64,000 bases of DNA, from NCBI RefSeq assembly GCF_013364275.1, contig NZ_CP054932.1:248001-312000 (forward strand), in the 5' to 3' direction. The position numbers and the translations under genes are program-made. This document shows, in pieces, positions 8,073-17,184 of this stretch. The notes beneath the pieces were generated by a model. That model did no database searches, was not told the DNA's origin, and worked only from the letters and a program-made list of their open reading frames with translations. Each line of letters starts with the position of its first letter. Position 1 is the stretch's first letter. This DNA is from Actinomadura sp. NAK00032 (lineage in GTDB: Bacteria > Actinomycetota > Actinomycetes > Streptosporangiales > Streptosporangiaceae).

Positions 8073-9341
8073 TCACCCGGGGTGGTGCGGCCGGTCGGCA
8101 GACCATGCGGTGACGACGCGGTCGAGATTGGTGCGGACGTAGCCGTCGGTTTCGGTTTCCAGCATGCGCTCCATGTCGGGCAGGAGTGTTCGCTCGTCGC
8201 GCTGTTCCGCTGTCTGTACGGCCTGACGGCGTACCGCAGGATCATTGTCGGCGAGGGCTTGGGCGAGTAGGTCGTCCGCCTTGCCCTGCGCTCCGATGAG
8301 GAAGTACGTCGCCGATTCCCGTGTCTTGGCGTCCTGGCCGGTGATGAGGGGCGCCAGATCGGCCACGACCATTCGGTTGCTGTCGGCCAGTGCCTGCATG
8401 GCCTGCCAGCGCACCTCCCGGTCCGGGTCGGTGAGTAGTTGCCGGGCCTTGTCGGGGACGTCCGTGGCGCCGAGCGCGCGCAGCACGCTGATCGCGCCGG
8501 CCCGCACGGGTGCTTCCGGGTCGGACAGAGCTGCCCGCGCGGCGGGTTCGACCGCCGCGACCTTGGAATGCCGCGCGACGTTCATGACCGCTTCTCGCAC
8601 CAGCGGATCGAGGTCTGTGGCCGCTCTGGCGAGGGCGTCCGCTGCGGTTGGGGAAATGGCGGGCAGGGCGCTGAGTGAACGAGCCGCCCGCGCGCGTCTT
8701 TGCGGAGATGGGTCGTCTGCGAGGACGTCGAGCAGTTTCGGGGCGTCGCCTGGGATCTTCTCGCCGAACCAGGTCACGTCGTAGCCGGCGAGCAATTCGT
8801 CGAGCCAGCGCTCGTACCACGACAGAAAGTCGTTGTCTTCCAGTACGTACGGTGCTGGAACGCCGTTGAGATCGACGTTGACGAGGCGTCCGCGGCCGGG
8901 GCCGGAGACGACGAGTTGGGTGTAGCTCGTGCAGCCGTGGTGGACGATCGCCAGTGTGCCTTGAAGCGGATCCGGGCGGTCGTCCGGGCCCCAGAACCGG
9001 TCCCACCAGTCTTGGGCGTAGTGCATGCCGGGGACGAACGGGCTCGGTTCGACCAGGTGACCGGGAAAGGAGTCGGACACCTCTGCGTAGGCATCGGCCA
9101 GTGTCAGCAGTCCGTAGCTCGGGCCTGCGCCTCCATCGCCGAGTTCCGTGATGAACCTGCGGTAGGTGTCCGGCAGGACGATGTCGTGTTCGGCTTCAAA
9201 GGCGGCCACGGTCGATTCTGGCAGCGGTGGCTTCAGCCGGTAACCATGCTTTTCGGCGCCGAACGAGGGGAACCGGTCGGGTGCGCTCGCCACCTCGGCG
9301 AGCTTTTCCGCTATCCGTGCCGAGCTCGGGTCATCGGTCAT
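8073..9341 (-). CDS. SMI1/KNR4 (SUKH) protein with C-terminal HEAT repeats
   Basis: The protein is 422 residues. Residues about 35-190 match the SUKH/SMI1 pattern: LPESTVAAFEAEHDIVLPDT, YRRFITELGDGGAGP, and later DFLSWYERWLDELL. The rest is a series of short helical HEAT-like repeats (for example DPLVREAVMNVARHS, DREVRWQAMQALADS, DPAVRRQAVQTAEQR). SUKH proteins are typical immunity proteins against nuclease and other polymorphic toxins; HEAT repeats form protein-binding solenoids. No toxin gene is adjacent, so an orphan immunity or scaffold role is inference. The start ATG overlaps the stop of the upstream VOC gene as ATGA, so the two are translationally coupled. Confidence 0.75.
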   Translation of the reverse strand: MTDDPSSARIAEKLAEVASAPDRFPSFGAEKHGYRLKPPLPESTVAAFEAEHDIVLPDTYRRFITELGDGGAGPSYGLLTLADAYAEVSDSFPGHLVEPSPFVPGMHYAQDWWDRFWGPDDRPDPLQGTLAIVHHGCTSYTQLVVSGPGRGRLVNVDLNGVPAPYVLEDNDFLSWYERWLDELLAGYDVTWFGEKIPGDAPKLLDVLADDPSPQRRARAARSLSALPAISPTAADALARAATDLDPLVREAVMNVARHSKVAAVEPAARAALSDPEAPVRAGAISVLRALGATDVPDKARQLLTDPDREVRWQAMQALADSNRMVVADLAPLITGQDAKTRESATYFLIGAQGKADDLLAQALADNDPAVRRQAVQTAEQRDERTLLPDMERMLETETDGYVRTNLDRVVTAWSADRPHHPG

Positions 9342-9802
9342 TTGGTCTGCTCGGCGAGCGCGATGAGGATGCCCGCGGGGCCGCGAAGGTAGCAGAGCCG
9401 GTAGCTGTTCTCGTACTGCACCAACTCGCCGAGGAGTTCGGCTCCGTGCGGCCGCAGGCGATCGATGATGTCGTCCATGTCGTCGACGGCGAACATGATG
9501 CGATGTGCGCCCAGCGTGTTCGCCGGAGCGCGCGGGTCGCCCTCTCGGGTCGGTGGCGTTTGGTACTTGGTCAGTTCGAGCCGTCCGTGGCCGTCCGGGG
9601 TGCGCATCATCGCGATGTCGGATCGGACGCCCTCCAGGCCGATGAGGCGATCCACCGCGCTGCCCTCGACCGTCGCCTCGCCTTCCAGTTCCAGTCCGAG
9701 TTCGACGAAGAACGCCACGGCGGCGGCTAGGTCGTCGACGACGATGGCGACATTGTCCATCCGCTGGACCGTCCCGCGCGCAGGATGGTCGGTGTCGTTC
9801 AT
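9338..9802 (-). CDS. VOC-family protein
   Basis: The protein is 154 residues. It has the family opening (RMDNVAIVVDDLAAAVAFF) and the second-module start (HRIMFAVDDMDDIIDRL), and ends with YLRGPAGILIALAEQ, where the usual metal-binding glutamate of G-P-x-G-x-x-x-E/x is replaced by alanine/leucine context. It is therefore more likely a binding protein or a diverged isomerase than a canonical glyoxalase. It is the first gene of a two-gene unit with the SUKH-HEAT gene (four-base overlap). Confidence 0.75.
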   Translation of the reverse strand: MNDTDHPARGTVQRMDNVAIVVDDLAAAVAFFVELGLELEGEATVEGSAVDRLIGLEGVRSDIAMMRTPDGHGRLELTKYQTPPTREGDPRAPANTLGAHRIMFAVDDMDDIIDRLRPHGAELLGELVQYENSYRLCYLRGPAGILIALAEQTK

Positions 9803-9817
9803 GGTGATCTCCTGCCG

Positions 9818-10459
9818 TCAGTCGTGGTTGATGGAAAAGCCCAAGATGACCGCGGCGGACACGACGACATGTCCGGGCGCCAGATCCTCCGCGCTCGCGG
9901 CGCCACCCGAGCCGTGCCCGCGATACCGCTCGATTCCGGCCTGCTCGGGATCGACGTCGTCGATGTGCACGACGGCCCCCAGCCGCACCCCTGCGGCCTC
10001 GGTGTACAGTTCCGCCTTGCGTCGAGCCGCACCGACCGCCTGCCGGCGGGCTTCGGCGCGCATCTCCCCCTTGCCGGTGACATCGAAGTCGACGCCTTCT
10101 ATCTCATTGGCGCCCGCCGCGACAAGATCGACGAGCAGGGGCTGGACATCGTCGAGCGCACCGGACTCAACGGAGAACGAGGCCTGGCACTCGTAGCCGA
10201 CGAACTTGCGTTCCGACCCGCCGTAGCTCCACGAACTCTTCAGGCCGAGCCGTGAGCGTTCGACGGCCGCGTCCGATATCCCGTGCCGTCGTAGCGTCTG
10301 CCGTACCTCTTGTACGGCGTCACTGGCGGCGGCGAACGCCTGAGACGGCGTCTGCTCCACGCGGATCACCTTGAACCGGGCCCGCACAAGGTCGGGCATC
10401 GCCTTCACACTTGCCGCGCCGTAGGTGGCCACGCCCCACGGCCGTTCCATCATCTGCAT
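9818..10459 (-). CDS. SIMPL-domain (DUF541) protein
   Basis: The protein is 213 residues and lacks a signal peptide, so it is probably cytoplasmic, unlike many exported members. The SIMPL pattern is seen in RPWGVATYGAASVKAMPDLV at the start, the central alternation ALDDVQPLLVDLVAAGANEI, and the helix EARRQAVGAARRKAELYTEAA, which is a hallmark of the family. SIMPL/DUF541 proteins are linked to stress and outer-envelope homeostasis in other bacteria; the biochemical role is not established. It lies between the leucine-rich gene upstream and the VOC gene downstream on the same strand, with gaps of about 15-20 bases. Confidence 0.75.
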   Translation of the reverse strand: MQMMERPWGVATYGAASVKAMPDLVRARFKVIRVEQTPSQAFAAASDAVQEVRQTLRRHGISDAAVERSRLGLKSSWSYGGSERKFVGYECQASFSVESGALDDVQPLLVDLVAAGANEIEGVDFDVTGKGEMRAEARRQAVGAARRKAELYTEAAGVRLGAVVHIDDVDPEQAGIERYRGHGSGGAASAEDLAPGHVVVSAAVILGFSINHD

Positions 10460-10479
10460 GCCGATGATCTAAGCAGTTA

Positions 10480-11679
10480 TCAGGAGGCCGGGTTCCCATT
10501 GTTCTGGAAGGCGAGGCGCGGAAACATCCTGATCCCGGGGCGGTCGGCACGGATCCTGGAAAGTGCCGTGTCCGTCACCTCGGTACCGACGAGGTCGAGG
10601 TAGTCGAGGTCGTACGGCTCGATCACTGGGAGGATCGCATCGCTGACCGGCGTGCCGCGAAGGCTCAGCGATCTGATCCGCGTGACGCCGTCGAGCAGAG
10701 TTGCCACGTCCTCATCGGTCGCGGCGGTGAGGTGGATCGACAGACGATCGAGCTCTTCCGGCAGCCTCGCCGGGCCGGCGACGTCGGCCGCCGTAAGGCT
10801 CACGCTGCTCACGGACGACGGGAAGGCGGCGTCCAGCCAGAGGGTTTCCGTCGCGCCGAGGTCCACGTTCGTAAGGCGGGGGGCGACTTCGTCCAGCATT
10901 TCCTGGCCCCACGGACAGGGCGGAAGACCGGTGATCGTGAGATCCGTCAGGGCGTTGAGCCGCCCGCCGCCTGCGCCGGTGTGGAAGGCGCTCGGCTCGC
11001 TCGGTGCGCTGAGATGCAGGCGCAAAACCCGTAGTTCGGGGAACCGGGAGAAGGCCGACATGGCTTCGGCTCCGAGTGTGCACACCCGATGTTCGAGAAT
11101 CTCGACGCCCGGCAGATCCGGCAGCGCGGAGAGCAGGTCGTCATCGAACTCGTCGGTCATGAGGGTGAACGACCACACCTTCCCACAGGCGGTCGCCAGC
11201 TGTTCGAGATCGGAACGATTCCAGCATTCGGCCCGCGTGTGAATGCTGAACGGGGTGCCGTCATATTGAGGCGGTTGGGCCGGGCTGAGGACGTGAAATG
11301 GCGGCCACCCCTCTTCGGGATGGTAGAGATGAGAATCGTCGCTCGTGAAGCGCCCGCAGCAGATCAGTTCGATGACCGTTTCTGTCCCTGTCTCGCTGAT
11401 CGCCGCGATGTTTATCCATTCGGGGACGTGGCCGTCGCGCCACAACGCGGCCACGACGGTCTCCGCGTCGCATCTGCTCAGTGCGACAGCCGTGCCGTAG
11501 GCGCTGTCCTCGGGGAATCTCAACTCGCCGGGTTGTGGAGCGTGCCCGTCATAGGACTGGTTGAGCCGCACCCGGAAAACCAACGGCTCAGGCAATCTCT
11601 CGGAGACCAGCGACTGGGCGAGCTGCCGCGCGGCCCGGGCTGACGCGGCGAACCGTGCGGCGAACACGTCTCGATTCAC
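10480..11679 (-). CDS. Leucine-rich-repeat-like protein
   Basis: The protein is 399 residues. The N-terminal 200 residues form an unrecognised domain. From about residue 195 the sequence shows irregular leucine-rich repeats (LPGVEILEHRVCTLG, FPELRVLRLHLSAPS, LNALTDLTITGLPPC, VSSVSLTAADVAGPA, RIRSLSLRGTPVSD, LDYLDLVGTEVTD), about seven units. LRR arrays in bacteria usually bind proteins. No signal peptide is evident. It starts the minus-strand group with the SIMPL and VOC genes and may belong to the same transcript. Confidence 0.65.
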   Translation of the reverse strand: MNRDVFAARFAASARAARQLAQSLVSERLPEPLVFRVRLNQSYDGHAPQPGELRFPEDSAYGTAVALSRCDAETVVAALWRDGHVPEWINIAAISETGTETVIELICCGRFTSDDSHLYHPEEGWPPFHVLSPAQPPQYDGTPFSIHTRAECWNRSDLEQLATACGKVWSFTLMTDEFDDDLLSALPDLPGVEILEHRVCTLGAEAMSAFSRFPELRVLRLHLSAPSEPSAFHTGAGGGRLNALTDLTITGLPPCPWGQEMLDEVAPRLTNVDLGATETLWLDAAFPSSVSSVSLTAADVAGPARLPEELDRLSIHLTAATDEDVATLLDGVTRIRSLSLRGTPVSDAILPVIEPYDLDYLDLVGTEVTDTALSRIRADRPGIRMFPRLAFQNNGNPAS

Positions 11680-11688
11680 CTGGCCAAC

Positions 11689-13869
11689 CTACCGTCTACG
11701 CGTAAGGCCGGCGGCGGGGTGCATCTCTTCCAATGACCAGGTGCCGTGGCCGCCGGTGACTTGGAGGAGGGTGTGGGAGTGGAGGTGGATTTTTGTGTCG
11801 CCGTCTGGGAGGGCGAGTGTGCGAACAGGCGTCAGATCGGCATTGAGGTGCAGGAGGCCGAAGGCGTCCCCGCTGCGGAAAAGCACTGGCCCCGGCGGGC
11901 CCAGGTAGCGCACTACTGCGGGCTGGTTCCCTGTTAGAGAGTGCTCGAACGGACGGACGTGGCCGGTGGGCGGCGCAGTGCTGTCGTCGGCCTGTTCCAA
12001 GGGCGTCACGTCGATTCGCCATTCCGCCGCCCCGGCGGTTTTCACCTGGAGTATTGCCTGTGCCGGGACGGCGAATGTGCTTCGGCTCGGCACTGGTTCG
12101 TCCCCCGGTGACGGGCTGGGCATGGCGGCGGTGGATACGACTGGATCGCAGCCATGCAGTACGGCGAGATCCGGCCCGCGCAGGTAAACCTGAATGGCTT
12201 GCCCGTCCGGGCACGTCACGACGGCGATTCCGGCCGGGCCCTGGTAGTTGAGCACTTCGGGGCCGCTGCCCGTGGTCGAGCGGGTGAAGCCGCGTGCGCG
12301 TTCCGGTCCGCTGATCGTGACCGTCCACCGGCCCTCGGACTCGACGTGCAGGAACCTCTTCGTGAGCGCTTTGCCGGATACCAGCCGGTCGTCCAGGACG
12401 GTCGTGGCGGGCGGGACGGTCATAGCGGGCGGGGCGGTCGTGGCGGATGGGGCTCCGGGGCCGCACTCCACGACCGGCGTCCCCCGGCCGAACTCGGTGC
12501 GTCGAAGCCAGGCCCGCAGCGTTCCGGAACCCTCGTTCCCGAACTCGGCCAGCACCGGCCGGGGCAGCCGTCCCTTGATCTTGATGCGCGCACCGCCGAC
12601 GCCACGGTGTGTCCGTACCGTCCCGTCGTGGGCGTGACCGATCGGCGCCGCCTCAGGCGGCTGGGCCGTCCGGCCCTCTGCCAGCCAGCGGTCGAGGTCG
12701 GCGGCCACCCGCCGCGGATCCTTCACGCGAAGGCACAACCAGCGGACCAGATATCCCCGCTGAGGCATGCTCGTCTGCGGATTCATATTCCGCATGGTCA
12801 ACATGACCCAAAACCAGTTCCCCCACCGCAGCCGTCGCGAGGGGAGGGAGATCTCGTCCCGCATCCGCAGGACGAGATTGAGTTCTTCCCTAAAGGGCGT
12901 CAACCGGGTCACGTGCTCCTCGTCCCGGCCCCGCCGCGGCTCGTCACCGTAGTGAATCGCCGCAATCTCGGTGCGCGGGATCCGCAGCACCTTCCACAGC
13001 AGCAATGCGTCCCAGATGACGAGTTCGTCGTCGGTCACCCACATCCGCGGCCGGGCCAGCACCAGCCTGAACGTCTGGACCACGACGCCCGCAACGGCGA
13101 TCGCGAAGAGCGGCGCCCACGAGGCCGCGACCAACTCGGCCACGGTGGTCTGCTTGTTGAACTCGGCCCAGAACAGGCCGAACAGCAGCAGCAACGCCAC
13201 CAGCGTGAGCAGGCCGGTCACCCCGGCCAGAGTCCGCTCCCCAGACCTGGCGATCTTCATCCTCATCGCGGACGAGCCTGGCCGCGCCGACCAGACCCAC
13301 CGGTCGCGGTCGGCGAGGCGGCGCAGTGCGGAGGATTCCCCGTGTTCCCTCGCCGCCCGTTTGCGCGACGCGGGGGAGGCTCGTGTCCAGTAGACGCCCC
13401 ACAGCACCATGCCGTTCAGCCATATCCCGAGGCCGCCGGTAATGGCGCCGATGAATCCGGCGGCGATCGCCTCTCCCCACTCCGGCGACCCGCCCTTCAT
13501 ATGGACGAACTCCCCTGAGCCGACGTCGAGGGCGGGAATCGCTTCCCCGACGTGAATGGAACGGCCGCCGTCCCCTCTCAGCGCGACTCTCCCGAGGGAG
13601 AACTCGAAGAAGTCGCCGGTCGTGAACGTGCCGTACCAGGTGCATCCGCCTCGTCCGCACGACTGCGATTCCGCCGTGAACGTGCCCGGAATCCCCTCGC
13701 CTCTCGCGGCGTGCCTGGTGGCCGTGGTCTCTTCCACGATGGCACCGAAGACGAAGGGCCAGATCATCAGCAGCCCGACGCCCAGCAGGAGCCGGGTGAA
13801 GGCAAAGCGCCCGAGGTTGGTGGGGCCGTACCTCTTCGAGGCCCGCTCGACCTCGCGTTCTCCGCTCAT
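11689..13869 (-). CDS. Large multi-pass membrane protein of unknown function
   Basis: The protein is about 726 residues. Membrane segments are visible near residue 25 (LLLGVGLLMIWPFVFGAIV), near 135 (AAGFIGAITGGLGIWLNGMV), near 215 (GVTGLLTLVALLLLFGLFWA) and near 250 (FAIAVAGVVVQTFRLVLA). Two cysteines in SQSCGRGGCTWYG may lie in the first extracytoplasmic loop. The C-terminal 300 residues are soluble and beta-rich, with an alanine/threonine/proline linker (PSATTAPPAMTVPPATTV) between two domains. I chose the ATG at 13869; the frame is open to 13935. I do not recognise a family and no catalytic motif is seen. Confidence 0.6.
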   Translation of the reverse strand: MSGEREVERASKRYGPTNLGRFAFTRLLLGVGLLMIWPFVFGAIVEETTATRHAARGEGIPGTFTAESQSCGRGGCTWYGTFTTGDFFEFSLGRVALRGDGGRSIHVGEAIPALDVGSGEFVHMKGGSPEWGEAIAAGFIGAITGGLGIWLNGMVLWGVYWTRASPASRKRAAREHGESSALRRLADRDRWVWSARPGSSAMRMKIARSGERTLAGVTGLLTLVALLLLFGLFWAEFNKQTTVAELVAASWAPLFAIAVAGVVVQTFRLVLARPRMWVTDDELVIWDALLLWKVLRIPRTEIAAIHYGDEPRRGRDEEHVTRLTPFREELNLVLRMRDEISLPSRRLRWGNWFWVMLTMRNMNPQTSMPQRGYLVRWLCLRVKDPRRVAADLDRWLAEGRTAQPPEAAPIGHAHDGTVRTHRGVGGARIKIKGRLPRPVLAEFGNEGSGTLRAWLRRTEFGRGTPVVECGPGAPSATTAPPAMTVPPATTVLDDRLVSGKALTKRFLHVESEGRWTVTISGPERARGFTRSTTGSGPEVLNYQGPAGIAVVTCPDGQAIQVYLRGPDLAVLHGCDPVVSTAAMPSPSPGDEPVPSRSTFAVPAQAILQVKTAGAAEWRIDVTPLEQADDSTAPPTGHVRPFEHSLTGNQPAVVRYLGPPGPVLFRSGDAFGLLHLNADLTPVRTLALPDGDTKIHLHSHTLLQVTGGHGTWSLEEMHPAAGLTRRR

Positions 13870-13980
13870 CACCGTCCCGTCCAGACCGCCGCCGGGGCCC
13901 GAGCCGGACGGCACCTTCGCGGAACCAAGGATCACATGGCGGGACAGGTAGATCGAATGCGCGGACGACGCCGCTGCGCG

Positions 13981-14010
13981 TCATCGCCGGTCATCGCCGG
14001 TCATCGCCGG
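13981..14010. repeat. Three tandem copies of a 10-bp unit at a gene end
   Basis: The unit TCATCGCCGG occurs three times in direct succession. The third copy carries the stop codon (tca at 14001-14003) of the YqeB-like gene. It looks like local slippage that duplicated the stop region downstream. Confidence 0.8.
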
Positions 14011-14696
14011 CCGGGGCCGCGCCAGTACTGCTGCTTGCCCTTGTCGCGGACGACGATGCCGATCCGGGCCAGCTCGCGGCGCAGTTCCTTGACGGAGTCG
14101 TCGGAATCCGAGGACTTCATGGCCGCCGCGCGGGCCGCGAGCAGCGCGTTCGCCAGGTCGGGCAGTTCCGGGGTCTGGGGAGCCCAGATCCGGAACTCGT
14201 CCTCGTACGGGTCGCCGTCCACCCAGGCGTAGCCGTGCCGGCCGAAGGCCGCGGCCAGCCGCCGGGCGTTGAGATCGCACTTCTCCCGGGCGATCTCCTC
14301 GCCCTGGGGCCCGAGCAGCACCAGCCGGTCCTTCTCCCGGAAGACGTGGCCGATCTGTTCGCGGGCGATCTCCTGGACGCGGCCCGCCCGCTTGAGGATC
14401 ACCCGCTCGCCGGAAAGGGTGACCGAGACCTGCTCCAGTGAGTCGAAGAAGATCAGGGCGGCCCCCGCGAGCGCCCCCAGGGCGATCAGCCCGATGGTGA
14501 GCCACGGCTCGGGGACGGAGGTGAGCAGCTCGGCGGGGCCCTGCATCGGTGCCCACTTCAGGCCCACCAGCCAGTTCGCGAGCGGATCGAGCAGCCAGCC
14601 GACCCCGGCCAGCAGCACGGCCGCCGCCGCGTACAGCGCCCCCTGGGCCCAAGCGGACCGGGCCAGCGTGGTGGAGACATCCGGGTGCGATCGCAT
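14001..14696 (-). CDS. YqeB-like membrane protein
   Basis: The protein is 231 residues. Two hydrophobic segments lie in the first 90 residues (LYAAAAVLLAGVGWLLDPLA and LTIGLIALGALAGAALIFF). They are followed by a soluble domain with SGERVILKRAGRVQEIAREQ, HVFREKDRLVLLGPQG and a C-terminal SVKELRRELARIGIVVRDKG. The layout resembles the YqeB family of membrane proteins with a PH-like soluble part, whose role is unknown. The ATG at 14696 sits two bases after the stop of the upstream membrane-protein gene, so the two are almost certainly co-transcribed. Confidence 0.6.
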   Translation of the reverse strand: MRSHPDVSTTLARSAWAQGALYAAAAVLLAGVGWLLDPLANWLVGLKWAPMQGPAELLTSVPEPWLTIGLIALGALAGAALIFFDSLEQVSVTLSGERVILKRAGRVQEIAREQIGHVFREKDRLVLLGPQGEEIAREKCDLNARRLAAAFGRHGYAWVDGDPYEDEFRIWAPQTPELPDLANALLAARAAAMKSSDSDDSVKELRRELARIGIVVRDKGKQQYWRGPGRR

Positions 14697-14698
14697 GC

Positions 14699-15721
14699 TC
14701 AGGAACTCCCTACCTGCACGAGGGTCTGGTCGGAACGGCGTAGCCGATGGTCGATGAAGGCCAGGAGGAGCAGCACACTCAGCAGCAGGACGGCGTTCAC
14801 GGTGTACTTGACCGGATACGACGTCTCGCCGAGCGGCTCGACGACGAAGGCCAGCGCCGAGTTGACCACGAGCGCTGCTCCACTGGCCGCCAGGACGTGC
14901 CGGTGGTTCCAGTCGCGGCGACCGGAGAACCGCAGCAGGCATCCTGCCGCGAGAGTGAGGGCGAGCGCCGCCATCGCCACTCCCGTCCAGGACGCGGGTG
15001 CCAACTGGTGGGTGCCCCACAGCACCACGGCGCCGCACCCCACCGACCACGGCGGCGGAACCCGTCCCGGTACGCGCGCGCGCCGGCGGGGAAGGACGAA
15101 GGCGGCGATTACCAGCAGTACGGCGATCGCCGCGGTGGTGCCCAGTTGCGCCGGGCTCGCCATGAAGTCCTTGGTGTGCTCGTTGAAGATGATCGCCGCG
15201 CCCAGCGCGTACAGGACGACCATCGTCGTGATGCCGGCCCGTCCCAGCCATGGGCGTTTCGCGTAGCGCGGCGTGCACGCCTCGATGACCGCGATGGGCG
15301 CGCCGAAACTCCAGATCACGTGGCCGGCGACGAAGCTCAGCAGGTATTTGGCGCTGAGGCCCAGGTCCGGGATGTGGGTCGGCAGCCGGTCGCGGTCCCA
15401 GGACGGCTCGTCCACGAAGTCCGGATTGAACAGGCTCTGGTCGATCAGCCCCGCCTGGACGAGCCCGAACGCCGCGCTCAGCAGCACGATCGTCGGCCAC
15501 CCCCGCCCGGTGCGGCGGGCGGCCTCGCGGATCAGTACCGCGACGGTCCCGTACAGCGGGGCGAGGATGAGCAGCCCGCCGAGCAGCTCCAGCGGACGCC
15601 CGATGATCTGGTCGTAGCCGATGAGGTATTCGGCGCAGATCGGCGACAGCAGGAGCAGCGCCACCACCAGGGCGATCCGGCGCGGGAGCGGAGGCGGCGG
15701 GCCGGGGACTTCCACGTTCAT
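14699..15721 (-). CDS. Polytopic membrane protein of unknown function
   Basis: The protein is about 340 residues with roughly nine hydrophobic segments, beginning with RRIALVVALLLLSPICAEYL and ending with VLLLSVLLLLAFIDHRLRR. A longer loop (residues 100-140: LIDQSLFNPDFVDEPSWDRD) separates segments 3 and 4. The pattern (early PICAEYLIGYD, then GLVQAGLIDQSLF) suggests an uncharacterised actinobacterial integral-membrane family; no transporter or protease signature was recognised. I chose the ATG at 15721 because the protein then begins MNVEVPGPPPPLPRR. It overlaps or abuts the YqeB-like gene by two bases. Confidence 0.65.
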   Translation of the reverse strand: MNVEVPGPPPPLPRRIALVVALLLLSPICAEYLIGYDQIIGRPLELLGGLLILAPLYGTVAVLIREAARRTGRGWPTIVLLSAAFGLVQAGLIDQSLFNPDFVDEPSWDRDRLPTHIPDLGLSAKYLLSFVAGHVIWSFGAPIAVIEACTPRYAKRPWLGRAGITTMVVLYALGAAIIFNEHTKDFMASPAQLGTTAAIAVLLVIAAFVLPRRRARVPGRVPPPWSVGCGAVVLWGTHQLAPASWTGVAMAALALTLAAGCLLRFSGRRDWNHRHVLAASGAALVVNSALAFVVEPLGETSYPVKYTVNAVLLLSVLLLLAFIDHRLRRSDQTLVQVGSS

Positions 15722-15944
15722 GATCTCGAAGCTAGAGGCCCGCCTCCGCGCCGACAGTCGTCCAAAGGCGACCATCGGCCGCTCAAAGGTCGCTACTTGG
15801 ACACGCTTTGGTAGCCGCGTCGCGTCCCATCAGGCGGCGGTCGCGCCACAGGTGCGCGTGCACAGGGGAATGCCCGCGGTCTTACGGTTACGCTACGGAG
15901 TACCTAACTTCAGTCAGTGAACAGGTCAGCCCTGGAGGGCACTG

Positions 15945-16583
15945 TTGCTTGAGGTCATCGGCGCCGGGTTCGGCCGCACCGGGACGCTGTCGCTGCGCGC
16001 CGCACTGGAGCGCCTCGGGTTCGGGCCCTGCCACCACATGTTCGCCCTGCTGGAACGTCCCGAGCAGGTCCCGCTGTGGGAACAGGCCGCCGAGAACGGC
16101 AGCGCGGACTGGGACGCCGTGTACCGGGGCTACCGTTCCACCGTCGACTGGCCGGGCGCCGCGTTCTGGCGACAGCTGACCGACCGCTACCCGCACGCCA
16201 AGGTGGTCCTCACCGTCCGCGACCCCGAACGCTGGTACCGCAGCGCCCACGACAGCATCTACCAATCCCACCTGAGCCCTCTGGACAGCTTGCCGCCGGC
16301 GGCCGCCCGGATGCGGCGGGCCGCCGACCAGATCGTCTGGAAGGGGGTGCTCGGCGGCCGCTTCGCCGACAAGGATCACGCGATCGCGGCCTTCACCGAG
16401 CACAACGACGAGGTCCGCCGCCGCCTGCCGTCCGACCGGCTGCTGGAGTTCGACGTCGGCCAAGGCTGGGAGCCGCTCTGCGCCTTTCTCCAGGTCCCCG
16501 TTCCCGCCGAGCCCTTCCCGCGTCTCAACGACCGCGCCGATTTCCCCGCCCAACTCCACCGACGTGCCCAAGACCTCACCTAG
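15945..16583 (+). CDS. Sulfotransferase-family protein
   Basis: The protein is 212 residues. The N-terminus has a phosphate-binding loop of the PAPS sulfotransferase type (IGAGFGRTGTLSLRAALERL). A GFGPCHHM segment follows, and the VVLTVRDPERWYRSAHDSI strand corresponds to the 3'-phosphate-binding region. The family transfers sulfate from PAPS to a hydroxyl or amine; the acceptor is unknown, and some small bacterial members have no proven activity. The start is a TTG at 15945 with GGAGG seven bases upstream. It is transcribed alone, with the MerR gene 100 bp downstream. Confidence 0.75.
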   Translation: MLEVIGAGFGRTGTLSLRAALERLGFGPCHHMFALLERPEQVPLWEQAAENGSADWDAVYRGYRSTVDWPGAAFWRQLTDRYPHAKVVLTVRDPERWYRSAHDSIYQSHLSPLDSLPPAAARMRRAADQIVWKGVLGGRFADKDHAIAAFTEHNDEVRRRLPSDRLLEFDVGQGWEPLCAFLQVPVPAEPFPRLNDRADFPAQLHRRAQDLT

Positions 16584-16682
16584 CCGGGCAACGACGGTGA
16601 CCTGTACCGGCGGCGGCGCATCCTGGACGCCGGAGGCCGCTCCCCAGACGATTCGCCTTGCCGCGCGCGTAGGCTCGCAGAA

Positions 16683-17078
16683 ATGCGGATCGGTGAACTG
16701 TCCAGACGTACCGGCGTAAGTCCGCGCTCACTGCGGTACTACGAAGAGCAGGGCCTCCTGGCCAGCTCGCGCTCCGAAGCCGGGCAGCGCCACTACTCCG
16801 ATGCCGAAGTCGAGCGCGTGGCCCTCATCCGGCGACTGTTCGACGCGGGCATGTCCAGCCGGGTGATCACGACCGTGCTCCCGTGCGTGGAGACCCCCGG
16901 CGACCAGGACGTCGTCGAACGGGCCTTCGCCGTGATGACGCGCGAGCGCGACCGGATCGACGCCGACATCGCGCGCCTGATCGAGACCCGGGACGCGCTC
17001 GACGAGCTGATCACGGCGAACAGCAGGCATCAGGCGGAGCTGTCCAGCGCCCGGGAACCGGTGGCACGGCCGGCCTGA
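16683..17078 (+). CDS. MerR-family transcriptional regulator
   Basis: The protein is 131 residues. The winged helix-turn-helix starts at residue 1 (MRIGELSRRTGVSPRSLRYY, then EEQGLL) and is followed by the second helix block (YSDAEVERVALIRRLFDAGM) and a coiled-coil dimerisation helix (RERDRIDADIARLIETRDAL). There is no metal-binding cysteine cluster at the C-terminus, so it likely senses an organic ligand or redox state. It precedes an NADP-dependent reductase gene by 106 bp on the same strand, a common arrangement in which the regulator controls that reductase. Confidence 0.85.
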   Translation: MRIGELSRRTGVSPRSLRYYEEQGLLASSRSEAGQRHYSDAEVERVALIRRLFDAGMSSRVITTVLPCVETPGDQDVVERAFAVMTRERDRIDADIARLIETRDALDELITANSRHQAELSSAREPVARPA

Positions 17079-17184
17079 TCCCGTGACCTGCGTCTCAACC
17101 GGTTGCCCCTGACATCGATGTGAGGGGTGACGATGGCCGCGGAGCCCGGAACCACCGGGCCGGTCACACGGGAGGCGACGGAGC

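Noticed and set aside
14001..15500. Single 499-residue reading from 15500 through the YqeB-like gene
   Set aside because: The part before 14696 is a shadow of the membrane-protein gene at 14699-15721 in another frame; only the part from the ATG at 14696 looks like a natural protein.
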